Shown: positions 23,534-36,600, counted from the stretch's first letter. The stretch is DNA of 64,000 nt from Erythroxylum novogranatense (GCA_029891385.1 CM057231.1:22165300-22229299), one strand, 5' to 3'. The notes: a model not told the origin generated them from the sequence alone. Numbers and translations: made by a program.

Positions 23534-23597
23534 TTAGGCATTTCCTCTGTTACTTGGTGCTAAATGCAGTTTTAGGTGCATTAAAGAACCTGAGCTT

Positions 23598-23603
23598 AAT
23601 AAA
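23598..23603 (+). terminator. Poly(A) signal of the intact NLA gene
   Basis: AATAAA 65 bp after the stop codon, followed by a T-rich stretch. Copy A diverges before this point and has no equivalent. Confidence 0.6.
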
Positions 23604-23956
23604 TGTGTTTAACTATTGCATTCATATTTCCTTTTTTGTTGATAAAAAGATCTGTATAAAAAACACTTGACAGTTTGGAATCTCCGTTGATTACTTGATT
23701 CTCTCAAATCGACTTAAATTGGATGCGGCAACAGAATAAAGAAAGGCTTTCGCAAATGCTAAATTCAGTAAAACATCTTGCAATAGGAGCTTACTTGTTG
23801 CAACAATTGTATTTCTTACTTCTAGCTTGACTTCTCCGAACGGCTTAAAGCTATCTATCGAGCAGCGTCGCTGTGAAACGTTTTGACTTTGTCCAAGGGA
23901 TCCTCTGTCCACCACAGGTTAGGATTTGGCAACAGTCTTTAATCAACTCAGAGTTT

Positions 23957-24119
23957 GGCAGGAACCGCGCGAACGCTGGTCCCCTCTATCACAAATTTTG
24001 ACGTAGGCTCTCCCTCATCGGGGAGACCTTAGGGAGGCACCCCTCCTCAGTGCAATGGAGGTCACCACCCTAGGCCATAGGTCTTTTTGATCACCCATTG
24101 ACCCCGTCCAGGTAAGTAT
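23957..24119 (-). ncRNA. U1: U1 spliceosomal snRNA
   Basis: On the minus strand the RNA starts ATACTTACCTGGACGGGGTC, the invariant U1 5' end whose ACTTACCTG pairs with 5' splice sites. Stem-loop I and the following loops are recognisable (GACCTATGGCC; CTCCATTGCACT; GGGGTGCCTCCC). A U1-type Sm site AATTTGTGA lies near 23993-24001. The terminal stem-loop (GGGACCAGC to GCGGTTCC) ends near 23957, giving about 163 nt, the normal plant U1 size. Functional status depends on the promoter (see next entry); many plant U1 loci are variants or pseudogenes. Confidence 0.9.
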
Positions 24120-24145
24120 GTTGCAACGTTGGCTTAACCCTTGTA

Positions 24146-24195
24146 ATTATAGTACGGCTCTCTGTCTCAAACTGTCTTCCTTGGCAGTATGGGTT
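24146..24195 (-). promoter_or_regulatory. Candidate snRNA promoter: degenerate USE plus TATA box
   Basis: Plant snRNA genes use an upstream element (RTCCCACATCG) and a TATA box. Here, on the minus strand, TATAAT lies at 24151-24146, about 27-32 bp before the U1 start. AACCCATACTG at 24195-24185 matches 7 of 11 USE positions. The 33-bp gap between them is the spacing of RNA polymerase II-type plant snRNA genes. The USE match is weak, so activity is uncertain. Confidence 0.5.
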
Positions 24196-24899
24196 TTCAA
24201 TCGGATTGGATAGGAGACAAACCGCTTGTTTCTAGATATTCCTTAGAAAAATTTTACAATATTTAATATTCTGCTATTCTCTAAAGGTTGTATTTGATTT
24301 GATATCTAATTTTATCTAAATAATATTAAAATAAATAAATATTAACAATTAAAATGTATTTAAAATAGTTACTATATGGATAACATATTGAAAAAAATTA
24401 ACTTAAGAAATGCAAGTGATATATTCAAGTATGTCAGGAGTGAAAACTAAATTTGATACTCAACGAATTGTTAAGATTCATCTTATTAAAATAATTTAAA
24501 TGCATACATCATTTTATAGACAAAACTTTACTTCTCTTCTTCGTAACTCATAATCTTTTCAAAAGTAAAAACTTATAATCGTGTTATATTTTGCTAATAT
24601 AAAGATTGTGCTATTTATAATGTTTTAAAGATATTAAACAAGAAATAGTAATAACTATTTAAGTTTTAACATTATTATTATTAATGTAAGAATTTGTAAC
24701 ACTATATAACTAATAGAATGATATTTTAAAATAAGGTAAGAGATAGAGCTCTTATGTAGTTTAAGAAGCTTTCGAAAAATTCTAATATTCATCTAATTAT
24801 GTGTGTTTGTGGACTATTACTCAATTACAAGCTAATTAAAGCAAAAATTGCCAATAAGTTTTTTCATTCTAAAAAAGAAAGTAAGGAGATAGGTTTAAG
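24196..24899. other. AT-rich intergenic
   Basis: No gene or clear repeat recognised. Confidence 0.5.
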
Positions 24900-25100
24900 G
24901 TCTGCGTGTTTATGAACAGTCGAACGTCTGCGTCAACAACACAGACGTTGAACGTCTATGTTAAAAAATAAGTAGATGAAGGTCTACGCGCAGACGTCGA
25001 CGTCTGCGTTAAAAACGCAGACGAAGGTCTGCGTGTCGACGCCTACGTTTTTAATGCAAACGTTCGAAGTTTGCGTTGAAGACAAACGTTCGACGTCTGC
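24900..25100 (+). repeat. Array of about nine variable 14-28-bp units that form hairpins (GTCTGCGT...)
   Basis: Units begin with GTCTGCGT-like sequence near 24900, 24926, 24954, 24982, 25002, 25027, 25041, 25069 and 25095. Several are self-complementary: 25002-25022 is GTCTGCGTTAAAAACGCAGAC, a 9-bp perfect stem with a tiny loop (17-base core shown by its arms GTCTGCGTT and AACGCAGAC). The block is far richer in CG than its AT-rich surroundings. Function unknown; possibly subterminal repeats of a DNA transposon. Confidence 0.8.
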
Positions 25101-25443
25101 CTTAAATAAAGAAAAATAAAATTTTAGGAGACAAATAAAAATAAAAAGAAGAACCAACCTGAGAAGATAAGAGGGTTAGATAAGCAGAAGAAACAAAACA
25201 GAGTCAGCGACTGGTTTTGTCAAGAGGAGAACAGACGCTATTTCAAGTTTTATTTACGTAAGTGACGGAAACATTAAACAATTAAAGAATCCATTTTTTT
25301 ATATATTCTTATTTTATTATTAATTATATAAAATTTATTATTAATTATATAAAAATATTATTATTAATTATTTAATAAAATTTATTATATTAAATATTAT
25401 TCTATTTTGTTTGATTTATATTTTAAAATATTTTATTTCTATA

Positions 25444-25666
25444 ACATAAAAACAGCTTTTCGAAAAAGTTAAAATTTGGGATTTTCTGAAAAGCTTCAAA
25501 TTTTAGCTTTTGAAAAAGCTGTATTTTAGCTTTTTTAAAAAGTTATTTCTCCTTAAAAAGTGCTTTTAAAGTTTGCAGCCAAACACCCATTTTTTTTTCC
25601 TGAAAACAGCTTTTGCGGTAGAAAAAAGTACTTTTACAGTCTCCAAAAGCTGAACCAAACAGGCTC
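25444..25666 (-). mobile_element. MITE-like fragment, one end visible
   Basis: On the minus strand the segment starts GAGCCTGTTTGGTTCAGC at 25666, preceded by TTAA, a start common to many plant MITEs of the PIF/Harbinger or hAT type. It then holds many AAAAGCTG/CAGCTTTT blocks. The opposite end was not found, so the type stays open. Confidence 0.5.
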
Positions 25667-25669
25667 TTA

Positions 25670-28008
25670 ATCTAAAGCCCTTCGACTCCTCCAAAGTTCA
25701 AGCTTGGCGTTGACTCCTCTCTTTTATCTCATCCATTTAAACAATGTCATCAGCAAACAACATGCATTATTATAGTCCCATACATTATCATTAACACTTG
25801 ACTTCATAATACGATCCACACATGACTTCATAACATGACCTATGCATGACATCATAATATGGATTATATATGATTCCTTACTAAAATTTAAATTACAGCA
25901 TTATTTGTCACACACTTGTATAGTTAATTGTGTTGTTGAAAACCTTTAACAGACACCATTTCATGCACGTTTGTGTCAAAATCTGTGCACTTCGCATTTC
26001 CACTACAAGATTTCAGTTAATAACATGTTGAATGCACAACTGTGCTCAAAATTGTGTTATACAAAACCTTTTGTGAACACAATTTTATATATAGTCGTGT
26101 ACCAAATCATGTACTCCACATTTTCTCATCAAATTTTCTATTAAGAACAAGCTTGATCACATGACTACGTATTTCTCCATATTCAGCAAATACTTTATTG
26201 GATGCAGTTTCTTGCAAGGTTAACCACACGAATATATGTTTAATCATGTTAAACAAAACCTTTTATTAACAATCTTTATTACATGGGCGTGCATCTATCT
26301 ATGTCCCTCACATTGATTCTTGGTATTATTACAATTGAGACATGTTTTGCTTATTTTGCACTGAAGTTGTGACTTTTTTGTTTTAATGAGTCCTAGTATT
26401 TATTGTTTATAGTTATGTTATTAAATGTACTAAGTACTAGTATAGTTTGTATTGATCTATTATATTATTTCCACTTAACCACGTTATTCTCAGTTAAAAG
26501 TATACGTGTTACTTATTTGTAATCAATGGCAATTTTTTAAGTACATAAAGTACTAGCATAGTTTAGATTCAAGTGAGGTATGGTTTGCACTCGATTTGAA
26601 TTTCCCTTTTTTATTGAAACTATAACTTATTTTAAATGAGTTATAGTAATTTTAACTTTAAGTGCTAGTATTGAATATATTGAATATTGATATATTTTAT
26701 ATTGAGGGATAGTATTCTTTTATATAGTCAATATTTTTCCCATTAAAGATTGTGTCTTGTTTTGTTTATCTACAATGAGTGATAATTTCTTAACCTAATT
26801 CAATTATTGGAAAAGTAAAGTATTAGTACAATTTGTATTAAGGTGAGGTATGATTTTACTGAGAGATAGTATTCTTATTTGAGAACTATGCATAGTGACG
26901 GTATTGAATATACTGAGTGCTAGTATAATTTATATTAAAACATGGTATTCTTTCTATTTAGTCAATAAATTTCTATTTAAAAGTGTATATCTTTCTTATT
27001 TATAATAATGATGATATTTTGCTACTTAAAAGTTCTCATTTTTTTACTAAAGTTGTTATTTATTTAAAATACGTGGTCGTAACTTTTATTTATATTGATG
27101 GAACTAAATTTATTACATGATGGTATAGTTATTATTAAATCATGATATTCTTTCTATTTAATTAACATTTTATTTAAAATGTATATATTTCTTATTTGTA
27201 ATGAATGATGATATTTTTTAAATATATTTGGTATTGAATAATAGATTACTAAATTGATGTAGGATATGATTTGTACTAAAATTGGTATTCTAATTGCAAA
27301 GTTACGTGGTACTTATTTTTATGAATGTTGTTATTTTTGTACGTTACACAAGTATTACATATATTGATTATCAATATAGTTTTATTGAGACATAAAATTG
27401 TTTGTACTTAGTCATGTTGTTGCCTAATAAAGTAAAATTGATGTTTATCTGAAATAAACATCCAATGGTACTTTTCTACATATGTGAGATCTAAAATTTG
27501 TGATCTTTTCCTTATTCCTCCCCATGTATAAAATTGTTTTAATTATAAGTTATAGAATACCTTCAAGCATAAAATGATATAAACATCTTTAATAGAGATG
27601 AAAGGAGAAAGAAAATATGTCAACAAAATAAATTTTGTTAAAAATAAATTTTGAAGTCGGAAAACAAACAGTTAGGGAGCACAGGGTTAATGACACAAGG
27701 TGAATTGAAGCCGGAAAACAAAAGAAACAACTTTATTTAAACAGAATTTATATATTTACCTTATATCATTAAAGTATTATTATTATTATTTTTTTAATCT
27801 TGTCGGACATGGATGATCACTAAACATTTTTGAAAGCAAAATGAGCAAGTGTTAACTTAACTGGAGTGAGTCTCAGGATTTTGAGTTTCGGAAGATCACT
27901 GAAATGGACGGAAGGTGACAGTGTCAATAAAATATTATACAACGTGAACTAAAAGATAAATAAAACTAACATAGCGACTTCTCATCATGAATTAACAGAA
28001 TGGTTCAT
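25670..28008. other. AT-rich intergenic with degenerate repeats
   Basis: No gene. 26390-27440 repeats a theme of TACTAGTAT-AG/A-TTTGTATT, GGTATTCTTTCTATTTAGTC and TTACTTATTTGTAATGAATG, at irregular spacing of about 100-200 bp, so it appears to be an old, strongly diverged tandem array. Confidence 0.5.
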
Positions 28009-31000
28009 CTACAATCCAGCAGAGCGGTTGGCATACTCCTGAACTAATGCTCCAAAGAGAGTTGGCCTTTCCAGTAAACGAGATGGTTTATCAAACTCTT
28101 TAGCTTGTCCTGGCATAAGTAATGAAGCAGTTAAAATTTCCTATAGTATGCAAATTAAAAGGAAGACGAATAAATGAAATTTAATCTCTTACCTGCATCT
28201 ATGACTAAAACACGGTCGCAGTCCATGACTGTGGGTATTCTATGTGCAATGCTAATAATAGTACAAGCTGCAAAGTCCTCGCGGATGATCTTCTGAATCA
28301 TTGCATCAGTTTGTGAGTCAACTGAAGCAGTTGCCTCATCCATGAACAACAGTCGACTGCGTTTCAGCATTACTCTCCCCAAGCACAAAAGTTGCCTTTG
28401 ACCCACACTCCAATTGTCGCCATTGTCCACCACTAAGGAAAATCAACCACTTCATTAACCATGTCCAAGAGAGTTTTAAAAAATCACTCAAAATCAGGTA
28501 TCAGTCACGGACCTAGAGCATCCAGTTTTTCAGGTTTTGCAGCTACATTGTCTCGTAGCTGGCAACGGTCAAGACTCTACAAATAACAAATATGGTTTTA
28601 AATTATGGATTGCAACGTAATATTGCAGTGGAATTGAATTCATAGCAATGTAATTGAAAATAGTACAACATGTTTGTAATACCTTCCAGATCTCATCGTC
28701 CGTGTACTGCCCAATAGGATCAATGTTGCTTCTCACAGTTCCTTCAAAGAGAACAGGCTCTTGAGGAATTATACCAAAGCGAGACCTGAGATCATGGAGA
28801 CCCAGCATGCAGATGTCTATACCATCAATAATTATTTTCCCTGTTGTTGGTTCCACCAACCTAAAGAAAACTTGAATCAACGTTGACTTTCCACTCCCTG
28901 TACGTCCAACAACTCCAATCTTTTCTCCTCCATGAATGCTTAGAGTAACCCCCTTAAGAATCAAAGGAGTGTTTGGACGATATCTTACCTATAAGCCAAA
29001 GATGAACTCGTTGGAATTAAGAATAATTCATCACCTATAAGAAAGCATATGAGATCTTCATTGCATATCTAATTGCTTCATTTTCCTTTCCTCTGGAATG
29101 AAGGTTTAATCAGAATCCATTATCCATATGCCACTACTTACCTGCAAGTCCTTGAGGTCAACGTTGCCGTGAGTTGGCCAGTCTGAAGGAGGAAGACGAT
29201 CTTTTATTTCCCATGCTGCCTCTGATCGGATATTAGTGAACTGTTTAATCCTCTCGACAGAGATCATCCGATTTTCAACAAAGCAAGTCATATATATGCC
29301 CCAAAACAGCACAGGATTCAAAGACAACCCGTACGACAGAGATAAGCCAACATTTTCTGCATATTGCAGAGTTATGTGAACATGTTATTATACGAAATAA
29401 TATTTTTCATAATAATATATTACAATTTGAGGCTCTAAGAAAGTGTTTTTATGTTCTTTAGGTACCAACGTGTTAGTATGTAATACCTGGCCTTATAATA
29501 CTGCTTGGTAACAAAATCAAGAACATAGCAGATGTGCAAAGGATTAAGCTCCCTATCAGTTCCAATCGAAAACCCAACCACTCATTCGATCCATTATTGT
29601 GGAATTCCATTCGCAAATTGGCATTAACTCGGTTAACATTTTCCTGAGAGAAACTATCCTTCTTTCCGAACCCTCGGATTGTCATAACTCCTGCAATACT
29701 CTCTGAAAAATGATGGATAATAGGTGCTTTAGTAATTGAGTCGAGACGAGTCAATTCTCGAGTTGTTGCAAGAAAATATCCCTGAAATCAAATGAAAAGA
29801 CATTAATTTCAATGTCGTCGAGAGTTCCAATATATTACGATTTGTCAACTACAAGACAAAGAAACTCCATACCCGGTACCATAAGTTGAGCCAACCAAGA
29901 GGAATCAATAGGAAGATTATCGGCCAAGCATATTGACATGTGATAATGATGATGCCAAGCACTGTGCTGTACGCGGAAATCATGATTCCCAAAAAAAATG
30001 GAAGGAAGAGGTCGACGTTGGTCTGATCTGTTGATGCCTGAAGAACGAGAACAAAAGAAGAAACAAGCCATCAGTCTAAACATATTCCCGTCGTAGTTTA
30101 ACAGCCAAATCTGAACATGAAGTAAAGATGCCACAAGGGGTGGTTTCAATCCTTACCCGACTTAAAATTCTTCCTGAAGGTGTGGTATCGAAAAATGACA
30201 TGGGTGCATGTAGAATACTATGAAGAATACCCTTAAAGAAAATTTGGGCTGTCTTCAACCCCATGATAGCAATGAAAAAGGCTCTTATTGCTAACAGAAT
30301 CATTGACACAACTCCAATAATTGCATACACAGAAATGAAGAGAGAAGGCTTAAAAGAGGAAGCACGGTCTACTGAAGTTTCATATGCTAACCAATAATCA
30401 CCGGCCATCTGAGAACCTTGCCATACTAGAGAAAGAAGCAACGCTACTATGACACCCCACCATCCAAATGCTTCAGTCAAGTACTGTTTATACACTTTGA
30501 AGCCCACTTTACCAGTTTCCCTCTCCTCTTCTTCGATGAGCTTTGAGGTTCCTTTATTCGACTTTGATTGTTCTAGATGCTTGTTTTCACCGTTCACCTC
30601 CCCAATGCTTGGACAAGGTTGAGGAGACATAGGCGTTTTGGGGGAACTTTCACCTGGTAAAACAGGATCAACTTCTACAAGCTCCATAGAGGTTTCATGG
30701 GCAGCCACCAGAGCTTTAAAATCCATACTTGACTCTAGTAGATCATTATATCTTCCTGATTGCACTATCTTTCCATCTCGCATCACCTGTAAATTACAAA
30801 TACGTCAGGCTCAGCATGTAACATGACATATGTGGCTGAAAGAGAGAAATAAAAATAACAAAGTGTACTTACTGAGATAAGATCAACATTATGCAAGAAA
30901 TCAACTTGGTGGGTCACTAGAAAGATAGTCTTTCCTTTGAGTGCCCCTCTGACACATTCCTACAAAAGAAAATTAGTCTATATCAGCAATGCATGTTGGA

Positions 31001-33649
31001 TAGAAACAATGTGTACAATGTTCAAGGGAAGAAGAGAGTGAATGATGTGTTAATAGAGTCACCTTGAATATATCAGAGCCGGTATGCGCATCGACAGCAC
31101 TAAAGACGTCATCGAGAAGATAGATATCGGAATCCTGATAAACTGCTCGAGCAAGCTGTATTCTTTGCTTTTGCCCTCCACTAAGGTTGATACCACGCTC
31201 TCCTATTTCAGTTTGATCACCATATTCCATCATTTCCAAATCTTTATCCAAGCAACACACCCTGATCACTTCTTTATATTTCTCATTGTCCATTGCCAAA
31301 CCAAACAAGATGTTTTCTTGAATGGTACCATTTTGAATCCAAGAAGTTTGAGCAACATAGGCAGTTGTTCCACAAACCCTGACCTGGTGAAAGAATAGTA
31401 GCATAAATAACTTCATCAAATCACACCAAGTCCAAACCAACAATTTTTCAGAAATACATAAACATAACGGTGCTAAAAAAAGAACAACCATTATGAATTA
31501 CTCTGTAAAAAAGAGAGTAAGAAGTAAGTAATAATTTAGTAACCTATACCTTCCCTGATATTTTGTGCATCTCACCCAGAATGGCAGCAAGAAGAGAAGA
31601 TTTTCCGGACCCTACCGTCCCAACAATAGCACTAAGCTCCCCTTTTTTAATCTCTATATTTATGTCTTTCAGAACCTCGCCTTCAGCTTCGTCTTCCCAA
31701 CTAAATACCCCATCCTTAATCTCCACAGCTGTTCTACCTTGGCAACCATCCCCCCTTTCCACTGATGACTCCACCAATTCCTTACTTAGCATATAACGAT
31801 CCAATCTTCCCAGAGATATCATTGCCTGTGAAAGTGAGATCATGGATTGAGGGAAACTTCTAATAGGCTCCTGCAAGATTTTGAATATGGATGTGGTGGT
31901 GAATACTGTCCCTGCATCAAGTGGGACTCCCAACAGCAATGCAGTTCCGAATGTGATCGTTGATATCAGTAAGGGTGCAGACCACAATACAATGATGTTA
32001 CCGTAGATTGAGTATAGAAATTTGGAAAGCCATCCAAACTCCGCTTCTCGGAAGGTTTGAATTCTTTTGTTGAAGTGATCTTCCCATGCTTGGAATTTGA
32101 TCACGCGCATGTAGTTAAGCATTTCATTCGTCGCCTTCATTCTTGAATCTCGATTCATCATCACATTGTGCTGGAATGTGTTGTTTCTTCTGGTTCCAAA
32201 TATCGCGAACACAAGGACACAGATGATTCCAACCAAAGAGGTGGCTACTGCAGTCCCAAGTGCGTTATACAGAAGAATCAATGCGACACAAACTTGCAGT
32301 GGCATTAGCCATATGGAATGTAGCTGTAGCATCATATCAGAGAGTTGCTGGGCATCAACAGCCATGTAATTAACAATCTGTCCAACCCCATGAGCCTGAC
32401 GAGCAGAGCATGATAACCGCAGGCCTTTCTTGTACAAAGACGTGATCAGAGTAGATCTAATGAGCATTCCAAGTTTCCGACAGTTGAAGTTAAATTGATG
32501 AACGGTTAAAACCTCAACAAATTTTGCAGCAAGGAGGATCAATACGAGGTAATATCCCTCGTACAAAGAGCTCCTCTTCCCTGCTGTATAATCCACGAAA
32601 CTTTGTATAAGAATAGGCCCAACATACATGACACAAAGCCGCACAATGGCAAGAAATGCGGTTAAGGCAATTTCACTCCAAAAGCACCTCAACAATGTGG
32701 TCCTAACCGGGTGTTCCGACTTTTCATGTGGCTTAGGCCAATTGGATTCAAAGAGCCGTGACATTTTTTCAGCTCTATGCTCTGGTGACAGAGTAGGCAC
32801 GTCATCGATCTTGAGAGGAGATATGTAGCCTTGACTCAACAGAGGATTCATCCATAACCAGAAGGCCCTGGAAATTATAGGAGCTGAAGCAAAGCCAGTC
32901 ACTTTGGATTTGTCCAAAAGGGGTTCGTATAGTTTATTTGGGTTCTCCATTTCTGGCTCAGACTCGCTGCAAACTGTGATCCCAGTTAATCCTCTTATAG
33001 CAACCCAAAGAAGAACAACTGATAGCACAAAAGACGCAATGGAAACAATATCATCAAATATCAAGTTCGAATTCTGGCCAGCCAAACGAATGAGACCAGA
33101 TGACATAAAGAGAGTGACAAAAATGAAATGCGCAACCCAATAAATCCGTAGGGACAACGGGTGAGAAACAGCTTGAAATCTCTTTTCATGAATGATTAAG
33201 ATTGCGATTACTGCATGAGTCACTGCCTGAACCAACCAGAACAACTCATCAATGAGCTTCCACGTCGAATGGCTGCTCCCTGTAAGTACTAGAATACAAA
33301 CGATAGTGTAACAAAAGGCTAGAAGAGCTGTCACAATCAATGAGAAGTTAAACCAAATGTTAGTTCGAACAAGGACTCTTCTCCTTGCAATGAGAGGCTT
33401 GTTGATGTCAGACCTGGAATGACCAATGGAGTTAAATCTAGAAACCAACTTCTGAACTGCAAATGCGAATAGCACAAGCAAGAACAAAAGATCAACTGAA
33501 CATAAGAGAACTCTTTGAGGGCATGGACATAGGAACACGAATCTTAGCCACTGAAATATGAATGGAGGAGAAGCGTCCTCCGAGGACATGACAATAGAGC
33601 TTGAACATGAGAGAGAGGCGATCCATGATGTGGACGACATGTGAGACAT
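28009..33649 (-). CDS. ABCC4-like: ABC transporter subfamily C (ABCC4/ABCC14-like, MRP type), 11 exons
   Basis: Exons (minus): 33649-31550, 31383-31063, 30959-30873, 30786-30157, 30037-29873, 29781-29487, 29356-29142, 28988-28683, 28576-28513, 28432-28193, 28109-28009. They splice in frame to 1507 aa, near the 1516 aa of Arabidopsis ABCC4. Full-size layout: hydrophobic TMD0 (about 40-230), TMD1 (about 320-600), NBD1, TMD2, NBD2. NBD1 has Walker [10 protein letters not shown] (677-685), signature LSGGQ (767-771) and Walker B LLDD (789-792), where the usual catalytic Glu is Asp, as is normal for ABCC proteins. NBD2 has Walker A GRTGSGKS (1299-1306), signature WSVGQRQ (1402-1408) and Walker B LLFMDE (1422-1427). 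Family members export glutathione conjugates, folates or organic anions across plant membranes; the substrate here cannot be read. The gene is complete, with no stop or frameshift. Confidence 0.95.
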
Positions 33650-36600
33650 TCCACTTGAAATTCACGATGTGCTTGGTTTAGTCTTATCAACACCTCCTCC
33701 TTGTCACCTTGAAATTTCAGCAGAACACTACGGTTGTCAGCGTTTTTGTTGCCAAGCTTTATAATCACCAGAAATGAAACAACCCAGAAAAGAATATAAT
33801 AACAATGTAAATCATCATTCTTAACAAAAAGAGAGCACACTGCCACCATAATCAATTCAAAAGAAAGAAAAGAAAACAGAAAACAGAAACATTTTGAGAC
33901 GAAAAGATATGATTAGCATGTTAATATAAAAATAATTGCCAAGAAAAGCTTGTAGAATGATGAAGCCAAGCCATACTCAGTATAAAAAAAAAATCAATCT
34001 TATTTCTATTAATTTGTTTCGTAATAAAAGAATAAAATGGGTATGGAAGAATGATCCGTAACTTTGGATAGTCCCGGTAATTAATTGCTTGCCTTGGGGT
34101 GCACCCCAAGGATCACGTACAAAGGCCCAAAAAGAGGGTTAGCTTAGTGTTTGTCATTAAACCTTATCCATCTGCTCTCCATTGTTTTACTGCAATTAAA
34201 AGAGTTGAACCTATGCGCATAGGAAAAACCTTGTGGAGTCAGCCAAGCAGAAAGGAAGCACACAAACTTAAAAGACGGACACACCAAAGTCTTATAGTTC
34301 TTCTAATGCAGTATAGCAAATTATTTGCAGTATAAAAATCCCCAAGTCCGCAAGTTCCAAAAGCATCCAGGTTTCGAAGCTGCAAATAGATATGCCTAAA
34401 TCAACTTATAAGAGCCAGGAGAACGTACTATGACAGCCAAGAGATGCGATAAATTACACCAAAAAACAAATCAGATGAAAGAATTAATATTTTCCCGTTT
34501 GTTTTTCCATTTAAAAGAAGCAAAACAATCTCATATCAAGCATTTGTATGGTTGGGAGGCAAGCCGCAGATGTGGAGGATAATGGATCATCTCTCCTTAT
34601 TTAAAAAGAATCCAAATCAATGCTAGTCAATAACCCATACTTTGAAGACGTGTAGGGTTGGTTGAGCTGACCAAGTAGCACATTAATTGAAGCAAGTCAG
34701 TGCACGACATAGCAATAGAAAGCAACCAGGAGAAACTATTGCATATTTCAGATTGAGTTGAAGAGCTTTTGAGAACAGCACAACACAAACACCTCAAATA
34801 TTGACGACGTATGAAGTAACATACTGTGGAACCATGCAGACTTTAGATTCACAAAAACCTCTCTTGCGTTGCTTACCTCCAGCCCTTTCCAAAAGCTGTA
34901 AATGACATTATTGCGACTCTGCATCTGGAGCAGAAGTAAACTAATGTTTCGAGCAGAAAAAAAACAAGCTTCGGTGTGATAGCATGTCAACTTCGAAATT
35001 CAATACACGTGGAAGGAAAACAACGAGGGAGAGCTAAGCTATTGGTTGTGGTGTATTGGGTTGATCGCATCATAATTGCGAGTGTTCTTATAGACTTTTG
35101 GAAAAGTAAGGTATCAGCGGACTTTTGCATAAACAGACATGAGGAAGGGGCAACGGTCACAGGAGCCCATTTCAGATACTGATAGACGGACGAGTCACCA
35201 GAGCGAGTCAGTGCTTTTGCTTCTCCCTGGAGGAACCTTTGCTCTCTTTTTTTCTAGTCAGTGCTTTTGCTTCTCCCTGGAGGAACCTTTGCTCTCTCTT
35301 TTTCTCTTGTTATCGAATTAAGATCATTTGTTCAATATTATCTATCTTATTTTGTTTCATAAAATCTCAATTATTTATTTTTATCATTTATTTTTGTAGG
35401 ATCTATATAGGACTTATATAAAACTCACATAAATAAACAGTTGAGATTCATTAGACATAATAAAATATTATAATATTAAACTAGAGATATTGATTCCTTA
35501 TTATCGGCTGTCAATTACAGAGATTCAATCAACACCCCCCTTCTTCGCGTGAAGTGCAATCGGCAAACACAACCTCGAACTACAGGAGACGCGGGACTAT
35601 GCATTGACTGTCGTTGACCAATGCGTGGATAAAAATGTAGGTTCACTATAAATTTCGTTTTCACTTGAGTACTGAGAGCGTGGCTCAGAGCGCGTGAGAT
35701 TGTATGGTGAAACAAACAGTTGAAAATGTGTCGTTTCGTGCATTAATGTTTTGGGTTTGTCCGAGTCATCGTGTATTCATCACTTTCAATTCCAAGATTC
35801 CGTCTTCCCTTTTCTTCACTTGAAGAGCCGAAATTAACGCATATTCGTTTCTTCCTTACAAAAGATGTTGTTAATTATAAAGACGTTGTTAATCTCATAA
35901 ATTAAATTATAAAAATATTTAACTAAATATATGAGTATTTATTAAAAAACAAATTAATTGAATCAACCATACGAAAATTCTATTTAAAATATTATGATTA
36001 TATAAATAATTCATTAACTTGATACCGTCTAACTATCTCATATAGTAATTGTTACGTCTTAATATTACTTATGACTTATCGTAGTCTAAGGATAGTTTAG
36101 TCAGTAATCGTTAGATATATTAAAATTATATAAAGACAGTTGATTGATCAATACATGATTCATCACTTTAAAATGATTAAAAAATGCTTCGTTATTTTTA
36201 ATTAATGTTGATTCAAGAAATCTATTGATAAAATAGAATGATACTTTGTAAATAGTTTGCAAATATTATAAATAGAATCAGTTTCTAATTTTAAAAACTA
36301 ATATGGTTCATCTCAAATAAAGTAGACTTAATTTCATTTTCTATATCTAACTGAAACATTATATGATAAAAGAATTGAAATATATAAAAAATCATGTACA
36401 AAAGGTCAATCAAAGCAACTTTGATATTTATAAATATTTAGATATTTATAATGTGTTATTAGACGTCAATTTTGATCTATAAAATAAATTATTTAATAAA
36501 AATTAAAGATAAATTAAAGAAGTTTAATTTATATAATTCTAAATATGATTTAATATTTATATTCATGGCCAACATATTTAAGAATTTAACGAGTCACATA

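Larger units (their letters stand above)
19553..23543 (+). repeat. Segmental duplication, copy B (carries intact NLA gene)
   Basis: Direct copy of 5832-9473. It holds about 400 extra bases upstream of the gene (about 19860-20270), absent from copy A, that bring new promoter-proximal sequence. It keeps a 3' flank not shared with copy A. Confidence 0.9.
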
